A DNA stretch of 64,000 nt from Micromonospora sp. NBC_01699 (GCF_036250065.1 NZ_CP109199.1:6880001-6944000), one strand, 5' to 3'; shown: positions 27,883 through 36,524, counted from the first letter of the stretch. The notes: generated by a model not told the origin, from the letters alone. Numbers and translations: made by a program.

Positions 27883-29264
27883 CCCACATCCAATGCCAGC
27901 AGATCGTCTTCGGTCTCCCGCCGGACGATCACGCGTGCCTCGTCGCCACGGACCGCCACCACCGGGGGCCTCGGGACATGGTTGTAGTTGCTGGCCATGC
28001 TCCGGCAGTAGGCACCCGTGCCGGGCACGGCGAGAAGATCTCCGGGCCGTACGTCGGCGGGCAAGAATTCATCCTTCACCACCACATCCCCGGACTCGCA
28101 ATGCTTTCCCACCACACGGGCCAGGATCGGCTCGGCGGCCGAGCGCCGGCCGGCCAGCGTCGCCGAGTACGAGGCGCCGTACAAAGCGGTACGGATGTTG
28201 TCACTCATCCCGCCATCCACGCTCACGTACGTCCGCAGCCCATCGACGTCCTTGACCGTGCCGACCTCGTACGCGGTGAACATGGCCGGGCCGATGATCG
28301 CGCGGCCGGGCTCGAAGCTCAGGTGCGGCTTGGCCAGCCGCAGCCCCTCACACTCCCCGTCGACGATCTTGTTGATCCGCTTGGCCAGGTCGTGCGGCGT
28401 CGACGGGTCGTCCTGGGTCGTGTACGCGATGCCGAAGCCGCCGCCGAGGTCCAGCTCGGGTAGCTCGACCCCGCGCGCGTCGCGGATCTGCGCCTGGAGG
28501 CTCAGCACCCGCCGGGCCGACACCTCGAAGCCGCTGGTGTCGAAGATCTGCGAGCCGATGTGCGAGTGCAGCCCGCGCAGCTCCAGCACGTCGTCGTCGA
28601 GGATCCGGAACGCGGCCTCGGCCGCCGCCCCGCCGGCCAGCGAGAAGCCGAACTTCTGGTCCTCGTGCGAGGTGGCGATGAACTCGTGCGTGTGTGCCTC
28701 GACCCCGACGGTGACCCGGAGCAGCACCCGGGGGCGGACCCCGCGCCGCCGGGCCAGCTCGGTCAGCCGGTCGATCTCGTCGAAGGAGTCGACGATGATC
28801 CGGCCGACCCCGGCGTCCAGGGCGCGGGACAGCTCGCTCACCGACTTGTTGTTGCCGTGGAAGCCGATCCGCTCGGCCGGCATCTCGGCGGCGAGCGCCA
28901 CCGCCAGCTCACCGCCGGAGCAGACGTCGAGGAACAGTCCCTCCTCGGCGATGATCCGGACCACGGCCTTGCAGAGGAACGCCTTGCCCGCGTAGAAGAT
29001 GTCGTCGTCGGGGAAGGCGGCCCGGAAGTCCCGGCAGCGCGACCGCAGGTCCTCCTCGTCGAGCACGTAGATCGGGGTGCCGAACCTCCTGGTCAGCTCC
29101 CCGATCCGCAGGTTGCCGACGGTCAGTTCGCCGTCCGCGTCGCGGGTGACGGTCCGCGGCCACAGTTGCGGCACGAGGGCGTTGACGTCCTCCGGCGTAC
29201 GCAGCCACGCCGGTCCCCGACTGCCGAGGTCGCCGTGCAGCGCCCCCGCCTCATGAGCACGCAT
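27879..29264 (-). CDS. lysA: Diaminopimelate decarboxylase
   Basis: Last step of lysine synthesis: decarboxylates meso-diaminopimelate, which is also a peptidoglycan precursor. The 461-residue PLP enzyme has the active lysine K94 in DIFYAGKAFLCKAV, HGNNKSVSEL, the LDLGGGFGIAYT glycine loop, and the C-terminal CESGDVVVKDEFLP segment. Three bases separate it from argS, and it overlaps hom by 4 bases, so argS-lysA-hom are one operon. Confidence 0.97.
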   Translation of the reverse strand: MRAHEAGALHGDLGSRGPAWLRTPEDVNALVPQLWPRTVTRDADGELTVGNLRIGELTRRFGTPIYVLDEEDLRSRCRDFRAAFPDDDIFYAGKAFLCKAVVRIIAEEGLFLDVCSGGELAVALAAEMPAERIGFHGNNKSVSELSRALDAGVGRIIVDSFDEIDRLTELARRRGVRPRVLLRVTVGVEAHTHEFIATSHEDQKFGFSLAGGAAAEAAFRILDDDVLELRGLHSHIGSQIFDTSGFEVSARRVLSLQAQIRDARGVELPELDLGGGFGIAYTTQDDPSTPHDLAKRINKIVDGECEGLRLAKPHLSFEPGRAIIGPAMFTAYEVGTVKDVDGLRTYVSVDGGMSDNIRTALYGASYSATLAGRRSAAEPILARVVGKHCESGDVVVKDEFLPADVRPGDLLAVPGTGAYCRSMASNYNHVPRPPVVAVRGDEARVIVRRETEDDLLALDVG

Positions 29265-29267
29265 CGG

Positions 29268-30935
29268 TTACATCTTCTCCGGGGCCGAGACCCCCAGTAG
29301 TTCCAGTCCGTTGGCGATGACCGTACGGGTCGCGTCGACCAGCCACAGCCGGGCCCGGTGCAGGTCGGTGATCTCCTCGTCGCCCAGCGGCAGCACCCGA
29401 CAGTTGTCGTAGAACCGGTGGAACGACTGCGCCACCTGCTCCTCCAGATAGCGGGCCACCCGGTGCGGTTCACGCAGCTCGGCCGCGGAGGCGAGTACGG
29501 CCGGGTACTCGGCCAGCGCCTTGAGCAGCTCGTTCTCCTTCTCGTGGTCAAGCAGCTCGGGGCGGAACGCGTCCGGCTCGCCCCGGGTCAGCCCGACCTC
29601 GGCAGCCTGCCGGCTGATCCCGGCCGTACGCGCGGCGACGTACTGAACGTAGAAGACCGGGTTGTCGCTCTTGGCCCGGGTCCAGAGCTCGACGTCGATG
29701 TCGATCTGGGAGTCGCTGGAGTAGCGGGCCAGCGCGTACCGGGCGGCGTCCACGCCGATCGCCTCGACCAGGTCCTCCAGGGTGACCACGGTGCCGGCCC
29801 GCTTGGACATCCGGACCGGCTGACCGTCCCGGACCAGGTTGACCAGCTGGCCGATCAGGATCTCCAGGGTCTGCTCCGGGTCGTCGCCGAAGCAGGCGGC
29901 CATCGCCTTCATCCGGCCGACGTAGCCGTGGTGGTCGGCCCCCAACATGATCACGACCCGGCCGAAGCCGCGCTCCCGCTTGTCCAGGTAGTAGGCGCAG
30001 TCGGCGGCGAAGTAGGTCCACTCGCCGTTGGATTTGCGCAGCACCCGGTCCTTGTCGTCACCGAAGTCGGTGGTCCGCAGCCAGGTGGCACCGTCCAGCT
30101 CGTAGGTGCGGCCCTGGTCGGTCAGCCGGACCAGGGCCAGGTCCAGCTCGCCCCGGTCGTGCAGGTCCTTCTCGTTGAAGTAGACGTCGAACCGGACCCC
30201 GAACTGGTCCAGCGAGGAGCGGATCTCGTCGAACATCAACGCGACCCCCTCGACCCGGAACACCTCCTGGGCAGCCTCGTCCGGCCGGTCCAGTACGTCC
30301 GGACGCAGCGCCCGGACCGCGTCGGCGATCTCGCCGATGTACTGCCCGCCGTAGCCGTCCTCGGGGGCCGGCTCACCCTTGGCTGCCGCCAACAGCGAGC
30401 GGGCGAACCGGTCGATCTGCGAGCCGGCGTCGTTGAAGTAGTACTCGGTGGTGACGTCGGCACCGGTGGCCCGGAGCAGGCGGCTGAGCGCGTCGCCGAC
30501 GGCCGCCCAGCGGACCCCGCCGATGTGCACCGGGCCGGTCGGGTTGGCCGAGACGAACTCCAGGTTGATCCGCTCGCCGGCCAGGGCGTCGCCGCGGCCG
30601 TACTCCCGGCCCGCCTGGACCACGACGCGGGCGAGCTGCCCGGCGGCGGCGGCGTCGAGACGGATGTTGAGGAAGCCGGGTCCGGCGATCTCGACCGATT
30701 TGATGCCGACTGCCCGGCTCAGCTCCTCGGCCAGGCTGGCAGCCAGCTCGCGCGGCGGCAGCCCGACCCGCTTGGCGAGCTGCATGGCGAGCGTCGAGGC
30801 GTAGTCGCCGTGCTCGGGGTTGCGCGGTCGCTCCAGGGTCACCGACTCCGGCAGCAGGGACGGATCGAGCCCACGGGAAATGAAGACCGCCTGGGCGGCG
30901 GTACGGACGACCTCGGCGAGATTGGCGGGAGTCAC
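29268..30935 (-). CDS. argS: Arginyl-tRNA synthetase
   Basis: Class I aminoacyl-tRNA synthetase. The 555-residue product has the HIGH-equivalent [11 protein letters not shown] at residues 130-140, the KMSKS-equivalent [10 protein letters not shown], an N-terminal additional domain, and a C-terminal anticodon-binding helical domain. ATG at 30935. It heads the argS-lysA-hom operon, and an Arg tRNA is also encoded about 2.6 kb away. Confidence 0.97.
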   Translation of the reverse strand: MTPANLAEVVRTAAQAVFISRGLDPSLLPESVTLERPRNPEHGDYASTLAMQLAKRVGLPPRELAASLAEELSRAVGIKSVEIAGPGFLNIRLDAAAAGQLARVVVQAGREYGRGDALAGERINLEFVSANPTGPVHIGGVRWAAVGDALSRLLRATGADVTTEYYFNDAGSQIDRFARSLLAAAKGEPAPEDGYGGQYIGEIADAVRALRPDVLDRPDEAAQEVFRVEGVALMFDEIRSSLDQFGVRFDVYFNEKDLHDRGELDLALVRLTDQGRTYELDGATWLRTTDFGDDKDRVLRKSNGEWTYFAADCAYYLDKRERGFGRVVIMLGADHHGYVGRMKAMAACFGDDPEQTLEILIGQLVNLVRDGQPVRMSKRAGTVVTLEDLVEAIGVDAARYALARYSSDSQIDIDVELWTRAKSDNPVFYVQYVAARTAGISRQAAEVGLTRGEPDAFRPELLDHEKENELLKALAEYPAVLASAAELREPHRVARYLEEQVAQSFHRFYDNCRVLPLGDEEITDLHRARLWLVDATRTVIANGLELLGVSAPEKM

Positions 30936-31030
30936 CGAAACATGTTACCGGGGGTAGACTCGGTCACTCGGCGGACACCCTGCGCCTTTGTGACCCGCCA
31001 CCCCCTGACCGACCGACCTGACGAGGCACC

Positions 31031-31858
31031 ATGAGCATCAGCACCCAGGGTGGCGATCAAAGCCGTCCGTCCGTGGTCAGCACCGGTAAGAAGCCGGCGG
31101 CCGGTGGTAAGCCGGCGGCGGGTGGCAAGCCAGCGACCGGCACCGCCGGTGGCGCTCGCCCCGGCGGAGGAGGTCGGGGCGCGGCCGGTGGCGGCAAGGG
31201 CCCGCGCAAGCCGATCGCCCCGGTCAAGGTGAGCCAGGGCCGCAGTTGGGGCCCGATCGCCCTCTTCGTCGCGGTCGGCCTACTCGCCGTCGGGATCATC
31301 GGGTGGGGCGGATTCGCCGTCTTCCAGGGCGCCAAGCCCTGGCAGGACCAGGCGAAGGGCATCGACGAGCTCAAGGACTACCGGGATTCGCCGGACAAGT
31401 CGCTGACCGCCTCGGAGCACGCCTGGGGCCCGGTCAGCTACACCATCACCCCGCCCGTCGGCGGCAAGCACAACTTCAACTGGCAGAACTGCATGGGTGA
31501 CGTCTACGACGCCCCGATCGCCAGTGAGCACGCGGTGCACAGCATGGAGCACGGCGCGGTCTGGGTGACGTACAAGTCGGGCCTCCCGGCCGACCAGGTC
31601 TCGGCGCTGGCCGAGAAGGTCCGCGGCAACGAGTACATGCTGATGAGCCCGGTCGACAACCTGGACAAGCCGATCTCCTTGCAGGCCTGGGGCTACCAGC
31701 TCAAGGTCGACAACGCGGACGACAGCCGGATCGACACGTTCATCCGGGCGCTGCGTAACAACGCCGGCATCGAGCAGGGCGCGAGCTGCTCCGGCGGCAT
31801 CACCGCCACCGGCACCACCCCGCGCGACCTCGGCAAGGAAGGCACCACCGAGCAGTAG
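31031..31858 (+). CDS. DUF3105 domain membrane-anchored protein
   Basis: 275-residue single-pass protein. A Gly/Ala/Lys/Pro-rich cytoplasmic N-terminus contains three near-identical copies of KPAAGG. One transmembrane helix lies around residues 76-98 (IALFVAVGLLAVGIIGWGGF), followed by an extracellular DUF3105 domain with NWQNCMGDVYDAPIASEHAV and HSMEHGAVWVTY. Conserved Cys/His/Tyr suggest a metal or redox role, but the family function is not established. ATG at 31031. It is followed after 27 bases by the DUF305 gene, likely an operon. Confidence 0.85.
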   Translation: MSISTQGGDQSRPSVVSTGKKPAAGGKPAAGGKPATGTAGGARPGGGGRGAAGGGKGPRKPIAPVKVSQGRSWGPIALFVAVGLLAVGIIGWGGFAVFQGAKPWQDQAKGIDELKDYRDSPDKSLTASEHAWGPVSYTITPPVGGKHNFNWQNCMGDVYDAPIASEHAVHSMEHGAVWVTYKSGLPADQVSALAEKVRGNEYMLMSPVDNLDKPISLQAWGYQLKVDNADDSRIDTFIRALRNNAGIEQGASCSGGITATGTTPRDLGKEGTTEQ

Positions 31859-31885
31859 CGCCATCCGGTACGAGTAAGGACATCG

Positions 31886-32656
31886 ATGGGTACAGCAACC
31901 CGCCCCGACGCGTCGGCTCCGGCCGGCGCGTCGGGCGCCGACGACCAGCGGCTCGGGGACCTCGACGATCTCGGGGACGACTTCGAGCGGGACGGCTCGG
32001 CGGGCGACGACGACGATTCCGGCACCTTCGACGACGGCTCGGCCACGGCTGAGGGCCACCGGCGGTTCGGCACCGCCTGGGTGGCGGTCGGGATCGTGGT
32101 CGGGCTGGTCCTCGGCGTCGCCGTCGGGTTGCTGATCCCGGGACTGACCCGGCCCGGCGAGACCTCGGCCGAGGCCGGGTTCGCCCGGGACATGTCGACC
32201 CACCACGCCCAGGCCGTCGAGATGGCCATGCTCGCGCACGAGAAGGCCACCGACCCGGACGTACGGACGCTCGGCGCGGACATCGCGCTGACCCAGCAGG
32301 CCCAGATCGGCATCATGCAGACCTGGCTGCGCGACTGGAAGCTCGGCCCGACCGGCACCCAGCGGCGGATGGCCTGGATGCCGGACGGCGGTGGCACGAT
32401 CCGCGACGGCCTGATGCCCGGCATGGCGACCGACGCGGAGCGGGCCCAGTTGCGGGCGGCCACCGGCCGGGACTTCGACGTGATGTTCCTCCGGCTGATG
32501 CTCAACCACCACCTCGGCGGCATCCACATGGCCGAGGCGGCCCTGGATCTCTCCGACGACGAGCAGGTGCAGTCCCTGGCCGGGACCATGGTCGCCGGTC
32601 AGAAGAAGGAAATCACCGCAATCCAGGCATTGATCGACAAAGTAGACGCGAACTAG
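31886..32656 (+). CDS. DUF305 domain membrane-anchored protein
   Basis: 256-residue protein. The first 60 residues are very acidic (Asp/Glu-rich). A single transmembrane helix near 65-90 anchors a C-terminal DUF305 domain with two His/Met sites: MSTHHAQAVEMAMLAHE and MLNHHLGGIHMAEAAL. The paired His/Met clusters resemble a metal (often proposed copper) binding four-helix bundle. It is paired with the DUF3105 gene. Function beyond possible metal handling is unknown. Confidence 0.85.
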   Translation: MGTATRPDASAPAGASGADDQRLGDLDDLGDDFERDGSAGDDDDSGTFDDGSATAEGHRRFGTAWVAVGIVVGLVLGVAVGLLIPGLTRPGETSAEAGFARDMSTHHAQAVEMAMLAHEKATDPDVRTLGADIALTQQAQIGIMQTWLRDWKLGPTGTQRRMAWMPDGGGTIRDGLMPGMATDAERAQLRAATGRDFDVMFLRLMLNHHLGGIHMAEAALDLSDDEQVQSLAGTMVAGQKKEITAIQALIDKVDAN

Positions 32657-32759
32657 TCCACTCTACCCCGATACGTACCCTTATGCCCGACTGTGCGCTT
32701 TGGGGAGTTTTCTCCGTAGATATCGTGACCAGTCATGATCCGGGCTCGTTGCCCCAGTC

Positions 32760-33440
32760 GTGGGGGTTGTTCTCAAAGACGCGCGACGTTCCGTCACCAG
32801 CTGGTGCCGGCGACACACCATCGGCGGCGACGGTGCGGTGGCCGCTCGCCGGGGGCAGCGGTCAGGCCCGGCAGAAGCACTCAGCCGCGATCAGGAGCTT
32901 GAGCTGATCGACGCGCTGCGGGGCAGGTACCCGGACCAGTTCGGGCTCGACGATCCGCTCTGGACCAGGCAGAGCGTCGCCGCCCTGATCCAGCGCCGGT
33001 TCGGGCTCACCATCGATCCGGCAACCGTCGGCGAGTATCTCCAGGCATGGGGACTCGGCCCACGGGAGCCCACCGACCGCGCCTGCGGCCTCTGCGTCGA
33101 CGCCGTACGCGTCTGGGTGCGCCAGGAGTACCCCGCCATCGTCCGCTCCGCGCAGGAGCACCGTGCGGAACTCTGCTGGCTCGGCCGTACGCGGCTGCAC
33201 GGTGTCGCACCGGCGGCGGACGTCATCTCGGCGATGTCGCAGCGGGGCCGGGTCAAGTTCATGATCACCACGCCCACGGTGGATCCACCGCTGCCCCGGG
33301 ACTTCCTGCTGCGGTTGAGCGGGGTCGACGGGCGACTGGTGCACGTGGTGGTGGACGGATCCTGGGGACGGGGTGAGTGGCCCCGCCGCCTGCCACCCCG
33401 GATCGCCCCGTACGCGCTGCCCTCCTGCGGGCGTTCGTAA
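32760..33440 (+). CDS. IS630-type transposase relative, probably domesticated or decayed
   Basis: 226-residue protein from a GTG at 32760 (start uncertain). Residues about 40-105 match the N-terminal winged-helix of IS630-family transposases: LTxxQE-like LSRDQELELIDAL, LWTRQSVAALIQRRFG, then TVGEYLQAWGLGP. The rest retains the general spacing of the DDE domain (VRQEYPAIVRSAQEHRAELC) but the acidic FxDE motif is replaced by CWLGRTRL and no catalytic Asp/Glu triad is visible. No terminal inverted repeats were seen. Base composition is normal, so it is an old resident. It may be a DNA-binding protein. Confidence 0.6.
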   Translation: MGVVLKDARRSVTSWCRRHTIGGDGAVAARRGQRSGPAEALSRDQELELIDALRGRYPDQFGLDDPLWTRQSVAALIQRRFGLTIDPATVGEYLQAWGLGPREPTDRACGLCVDAVRVWVRQEYPAIVRSAQEHRAELCWLGRTRLHGVAPAADVISAMSQRGRVKFMITTPTVDPPLPRDFLLRLSGVDGRLVHVVVDGSWGRGEWPRRLPPRIAPYALPSCGRS

Positions 33441-33506
33441 CGCTGTACTGGGGGTTGGGGGCGGCGTGCGGTGGATACCGATTCGGCTCCCGGGCCGGGT
33501 GTTTGC

Positions 33507-33512
33507 TACTCT
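33507..33512 (+). promoter_or_regulatory. Candidate -10 element of the tRNA-Arg gene
   Basis: TACTCT at 33507-33512, ending 14 bases before the mature tRNA 5' end; TTCGGC at 33482-33487 could be a weak -35 with a 19-base spacer. Confidence 0.35.
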
Positions 33513-33526
33513 TTCCCGGTCGCTGA

Positions 33527-33601
33527 GCCCCCGTAGCTCAGGGGATAGAGCACCGCCCTCCGGAGGCGGTGGCGCAGGTTCGAATCCTGCCGGGGGCACC
33601 A
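33527..33601 (+). tRNA. tRNA-Arg (anticodon CCG)
   Basis: Complete cloverleaf. Acceptor stem GCCCCCG/CGGGGGC; D stem GCTC/GAGC; anticodon stem CCGCC/GGCGG with loop CTCCGGA giving anticodon CCG (33560-33562); T stem GCAGG/CCTGC with loop TTCGAAT. Discriminator A is at 33598, and CCA is encoded (33599-33601). The region immediately downstream holds accessory genes, but no second copy of the tRNA 3' end that would mark an integrated element was found in the window. Confidence 0.97.
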
Positions 33602-33765
33602 AAAAGAACTGTGCCACGCCTGGCCGTTTAGTGGTGGTGCAGACAACCTGCCCGTTGCCACCTAGCCCACAGGGCTGATCCATGCCTTCGACCGTCCAAC
33701 GACGCGCGGCTCGGCTTTCGGATCTGCCGAGGAGCGTGCGTCGGGCAGGGGTCTGAGTCACGACG

Positions 33766-34110
33766 CTACAGACCATTGGCCTGACGGAGTTCGGCAGCCA
33801 TCTGCGATGAGCTGTGGCCGGGCTCGACACCTTCGACAAGGATCACCTCACCGGCGAGGTGCCTTGTCCGCAAGGGCTTGAGCTCCTGGTAGATGCGGGA
33901 GCCGTACCAGGAGCGGGCGCTGGTCAGGTCGGGAAACTCGATCATCACCACATCGCCCGGCCAATCGCCCTCGATCACGTCGACGGTTCCACCGTGGATG
34001 ATGAACCGGCCGCCGAAGGGGTCGAGAGTGGCCTGGATGCGCTCCAGGTACTCCAGCACCTCGGCGTGGAGGGGTGCCCTGCGCAGGTGAGCAAGCGCGT
34101 ACGCGGTCAT
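33766..34110 (-). CDS. DUF1330 family protein
   Basis: 114-residue cytosolic protein with the dimeric alpha-beta barrel pattern of DUF1330: RIQATLDPFGGRFIIHGG, VVMIEFPDLTSARSWYGS and YQELKPLRTRHLAGEVILVEG. ATG at 34110 has AAAGGAG 7-8 bases upstream. The family is uncharacterised; related ABM-fold proteins include monooxygenases and isomerases. It is transcribed divergently from the XRE regulator with a perfect palindrome between them, so it is probably that regulator's target. Confidence 0.85.
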   Translation of the reverse strand: MTAYALAHLRRAPLHAEVLEYLERIQATLDPFGGRFIIHGGTVDVIEGDWPGDVVMIEFPDLTSARSWYGSRIYQELKPLRTRHLAGEVILVEGVEPGHSSSQMAAELRQANGL

Positions 34111-34195
34111 GGCTCTGTCTCCTTTTTTCGGGACCGGGGCGGCGCTGTGGTCGCCTCGTGGAGGAGATCCTTCCCGGCGCCGTTGCGGGCTGTCG

Positions 34196-34212
34196 ATTAC
34201 CTCGCAGGTAAT
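34196..34212. promoter_or_regulatory. Perfect palindromic operator candidate ATTACCTcgcAGGTAAT
   Basis: 7-base arms with a 3-base spacer, A/T-rich within a high-GC region, in the 138-base gap between the divergent DUF1330 and XRE genes (86 bases from the former start and 37 from the latter). A good candidate binding site for the XRE regulator. Confidence 0.65.
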
Positions 34213-34248
34213 GGTGGATGTGCCGGCGCGGTGATTAGGGTCGGTGGC

Positions 34249-35052
34249 GTGAGGAGTGTTACCGGACCCGGGCGACCAGTCGGGGAACTGCTGCGCGGCT
34301 GGCGCCGAAGTCGCCGGATGAGTCAGCTCGACCTGTCGATCGAGGCGGGGGTTTCGGCCCGGCATCTCAGCTTCGTGGAGACCGGGCGGTCTCGGCCGAG
34401 CCCGGAATTGATCCTGCGGCTGGCGGAGCAGCTTGACATACCGCTGGCGGAGCGCAACACGATGCTGCTCGCCGGCGGCCACGCGCCCGCCTACCCCAGC
34501 CACGAGCTGAGCGACCCGGAACTGGCCCCGGTACGTGCCGCCGTACGGCAGATCCTCGACGGGCACAGCCCGTATCCCGCGGCGCTCGTTGACCGGCACT
34601 GGCACCTCGTCGAAGCCAACCCTGCCGTGACCCTGTTCACTGCCAATGCCGAGCCCCGTCTCCTGATCCCGCCGATCAACGTGCTGCGGCTCAGCCTGCA
34701 TCCCGACGGCATGGCCCGGCGCATCCTCAACCTGTCCGAGTGGCGCGCCCATCTGCTCAACCGGCTGCACCAGCAGGCCGTGACAACCAACGACCCCGCC
34801 CTGTACGGACTGCACGAGGAGCTTCGCGGCTACCCTGGCGGCGATGGCCATGCGGCCCCGATCAGCGATGCTGTTTCGAGCCTCGTCGTCCCACTGCGAT
34901 ACCGCCACAGCGACCAGGTGCTGTCCTTCATCAGCACCACCACCCTCTTCGGCACCCCGTTGGACGTCACCGTCGCGGGGCTGGCCATCGAGACCTTCTT
35001 CCCTGCCGACTCGGCGACCACTGAAGCGATCCGCGCCCTCGGCAAGGCGTGA
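34249..35052 (+). CDS. XRE-family regulator with MmyB-like ligand-binding domain
   Basis: 267-residue regulator. The N-terminal helix-turn-helix lies at residues about 10-65 (LLRGWRRSRRMSQLDLSIEA, then SARHLSFVETGRSRPSPELI). The large C-terminal domain resembles the MmyB/MLTR-type ligand-binding fold (HWHLVEANPAVTLFT, INVLRLSLHPDGMARRILNL). Such proteins often control a divergent oxidoreductase and bind fatty-acid-like ligands in a structural homologue. GTG at 34249 is preferred; a GTG 18 bases upstream is possible. Neither has a clear Shine-Dalgarno. Confidence 0.87.
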   Translation: MRSVTGPGRPVGELLRGWRRSRRMSQLDLSIEAGVSARHLSFVETGRSRPSPELILRLAEQLDIPLAERNTMLLAGGHAPAYPSHELSDPELAPVRAAVRQILDGHSPYPAALVDRHWHLVEANPAVTLFTANAEPRLLIPPINVLRLSLHPDGMARRILNLSEWRAHLLNRLHQQAVTTNDPALYGLHEELRGYPGGDGHAAPISDAVSSLVVPLRYRHSDQVLSFISTTTLFGTPLDVTVAGLAIETFFPADSATTEAIRALGKA

Positions 35053-35204
35053 ACCGGTCCATGGCCTCGCTGTGACGCCATTTTGGGCTGATCCGGCCAC
35101 CGTTAATGAGAACTCACTCGGGATACAGGAAGGCGACGAGAGCTGCTGCGGCTTGACCCATGCCCCGCACGGCCCGCGGTGTCGCCGCGCACGGCGTTGA
35201 GCGG

Positions 35205-35600
35205 CTACCTGCCTGAGCGGATGGAGGCAAGGGTCTTGCCGGTGCTGTTGACGAACCAGAAGTCGTATCCGCTGCGGTTTGGGGTCACGTCCGGTTTGAG
35301 AGCGGCGACAACGGCCTTAGCGGCACCGCTGGGAGAACGGAACCATTTTCCCGGAAGCGGCGCAGACGTCACGGTCAATCCGCCGGTTGCGGTGTCGAAC
35401 ACCCCTTCAACACGTTGCCCCTGGTAGGTGGCGTGCACTGGGATACCGTCGGGTACCCCCTGGCTGACCTGCGCCGGGCTTGATGCCCGGTGGAATTCTT
35501 CGATCAGGAAGGCGACCGCCTGGCCGTGCGTGAGTCCGGCCGCCTTGGCGATGAGCGTCAACTCCCTGAAAGTTCTGCTGTCAATCTCGATTACTTCCAC
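35205..35600 (-). CDS. Small protein with RAMA-like C-terminal domain
   Basis: 131 residues. The first half is helical (TFRELTLIAKAAGLTHGQAV). The second half, from HATYQGQRVEGVFD through SPSGAAKAVVAAL to GYDFWFVNSTGKTLASIR, follows the pattern of RAMA domains, small modules found beside restriction/modification proteins and proposed to sense modified DNA. No methylase or nuclease gene is adjacent here. GTG start at 35600 is only weakly supported. The domain call is by eye and moderate. Confidence 0.55.
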   Translation of the reverse strand: MEVIEIDSRTFRELTLIAKAAGLTHGQAVAFLIEEFHRASSPAQVSQGVPDGIPVHATYQGQRVEGVFDTATGGLTVTSAPLPGKWFRSPSGAAKAVVAALKPDVTPNRSGYDFWFVNSTGKTLASIRSGR

Positions 35601-35612
35601 CCTCGCAGCTTA

Positions 35613-35628
35613 ACTCCTCCGGAGGAGT
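35613..35628. promoter_or_regulatory. Perfect 16-base palindrome ACTCCTCCGGAGGAGT
   Basis: Uninterrupted 8+8 palindrome 13 bases upstream of the RAMA-like gene start and 77 bases upstream of the toxin-antitoxin operon. It could be an operator; on either strand it also contains a GGAGGAG that could serve as ribosome binding site for the minus-strand gene. Confidence 0.45.
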
Positions 35629-35690
35629 CTGAGAAGCAGAGTTGACGCCGACAGGAGCTCCGACTACTCTGGGCGTCGCCTACTACAGGC

Positions 35691-35705
35691 GACTACGATG
35701 TAGTC
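35691..35705 (+). promoter_or_regulatory. Antitoxin operator/promoter GACTACgatGTAGTC
   Basis: Perfect 6-base inverted repeat with a 3-base spacer, ending one base before the antitoxin ATG. Inside it TACGAT (35694-35699) is a -10-like hexamer 6 bases from the ATG, predicting a leaderless transcript. GACTAC also occurs at 35662-35667. This fits autoregulation by a ribbon-helix-helix antitoxin. Confidence 0.6.
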
Positions 35706-36155
35706 ATGACGACTCCACGGTCTGTGCGTTTCGACGAGGAGGTGCTGTCCCGCCTTGATCGGTATGTCAAGGAACATCCCGGCTCGTCGTCATCGTCGGT
35801 CGCCAACATGTTCATCGACGAATCACTCAGGGTCCACGAGCATCCTGGCATCGTCTTCCGCGCTGGGCCCACAGGTCGACGAGCAGCTCTCTCCGGCGGC
35901 CCTGACATCTGGGAAGTTGTTGGTGCGTTGAACGCCGTCCGTGATGAGGATCCCGACCTGGATGATTCCTTACTCTTGGCCGAAATTGGCCACGTTACCG
36001 GCCTCAGCGTCGCGCAGTTGACGACGGCTTTGCGGTACTACGCCGCCTACCCTGACGAGGTGGACGAGCGGGTAACCAGCAACAGGGATGTCGCAGAGCG
36101 GGAGGAGCGACTGTGGGCGGCCCAGCAGACCATTCTGCGGCGGCGAAAGTCCTGA
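35706..36155 (+). CDS. DUF433-type antitoxin with ribbon-helix-helix-like N-terminus
   Basis: 149-residue presumed antitoxin. The N-terminus TTPRSVRFDEEVLSRLDRYV with FIDESLR resembles a ribbon-helix-helix DNA-binding module. The C-terminal half, DIWEVVGALNAV then GLSVAQLTTALRYYAAYPDE, fits DUF433, the usual partner of DUF5615 toxins. It overlaps the downstream toxin start by 43 bases, so the two are co-translated. No ribosome binding site is visible, in keeping with a leaderless mRNA. The adjacent palindrome is probably its operator. Confidence 0.8.
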   Translation: MTTPRSVRFDEEVLSRLDRYVKEHPGSSSSSVANMFIDESLRVHEHPGIVFRAGPTGRRAALSGGPDIWEVVGALNAVRDEDPDLDDSLLLAEIGHVTGLSVAQLTTALRYYAAYPDEVDERVTSNRDVAEREERLWAAQQTILRRRKS

Positions 36156-36511
36156 CCGGCATCCTGCTCGACGAGATGTATCCACCAGCACTGGCAAAGC
36201 GGTTACGCGACAGCGGCCACGATGCGATGGCAGCGCTGGATGTCGAGGTTGGCCTCGCATCCAGGTCAGACGACGACGTGTTGGCTTGGGCAAATCGTAA
36301 CAATCGGTGCCTCGTCACTGAGAACGTGAGCGACTTCGCACGGCTCGCGTCGCAGGGTGTCGCGCACTGTGGGCTCGTTCTGGTCCTTGCTCAACGGTTT
36401 CCACGAACCTCCAGCGGACTCATCCGGCTCGGTGACGCGCTTGACAAGGTGCTGATTTCGGAGCAATTGCCTGGACGAGACGCCATCATCTGGCTCAGGT
36501 CCGATCAATAG
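36113..36511 (+). CDS. DUF5615 PIN-like toxin
   Basis: 132-residue presumed ribonuclease toxin of the PIN-like DUF5615 family. Acidic and polar active-site candidates are in ILLDEMYPPALAKRLRDSGH near the N-terminus and CLVTENVSDFARLA in the middle, followed by GLVLVLAQ. GTG at 36113 lies inside the antitoxin gene and is the most upstream plausible start; the fold itself begins near residue 14. The pair sits in the tRNA-adjacent accessory block. Activity is inferred from family only. Confidence 0.8.
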   Translation: MGGPADHSAAAKVLTGILLDEMYPPALAKRLRDSGHDAMAALDVEVGLASRSDDDVLAWANRNNRCLVTENVSDFARLASQGVAHCGLVLVLAQRFPRTSSGLIRLGDALDKVLISEQLPGRDAIIWLRSDQ

Positions 36512-36524
36512 CCCTACAACAGGG

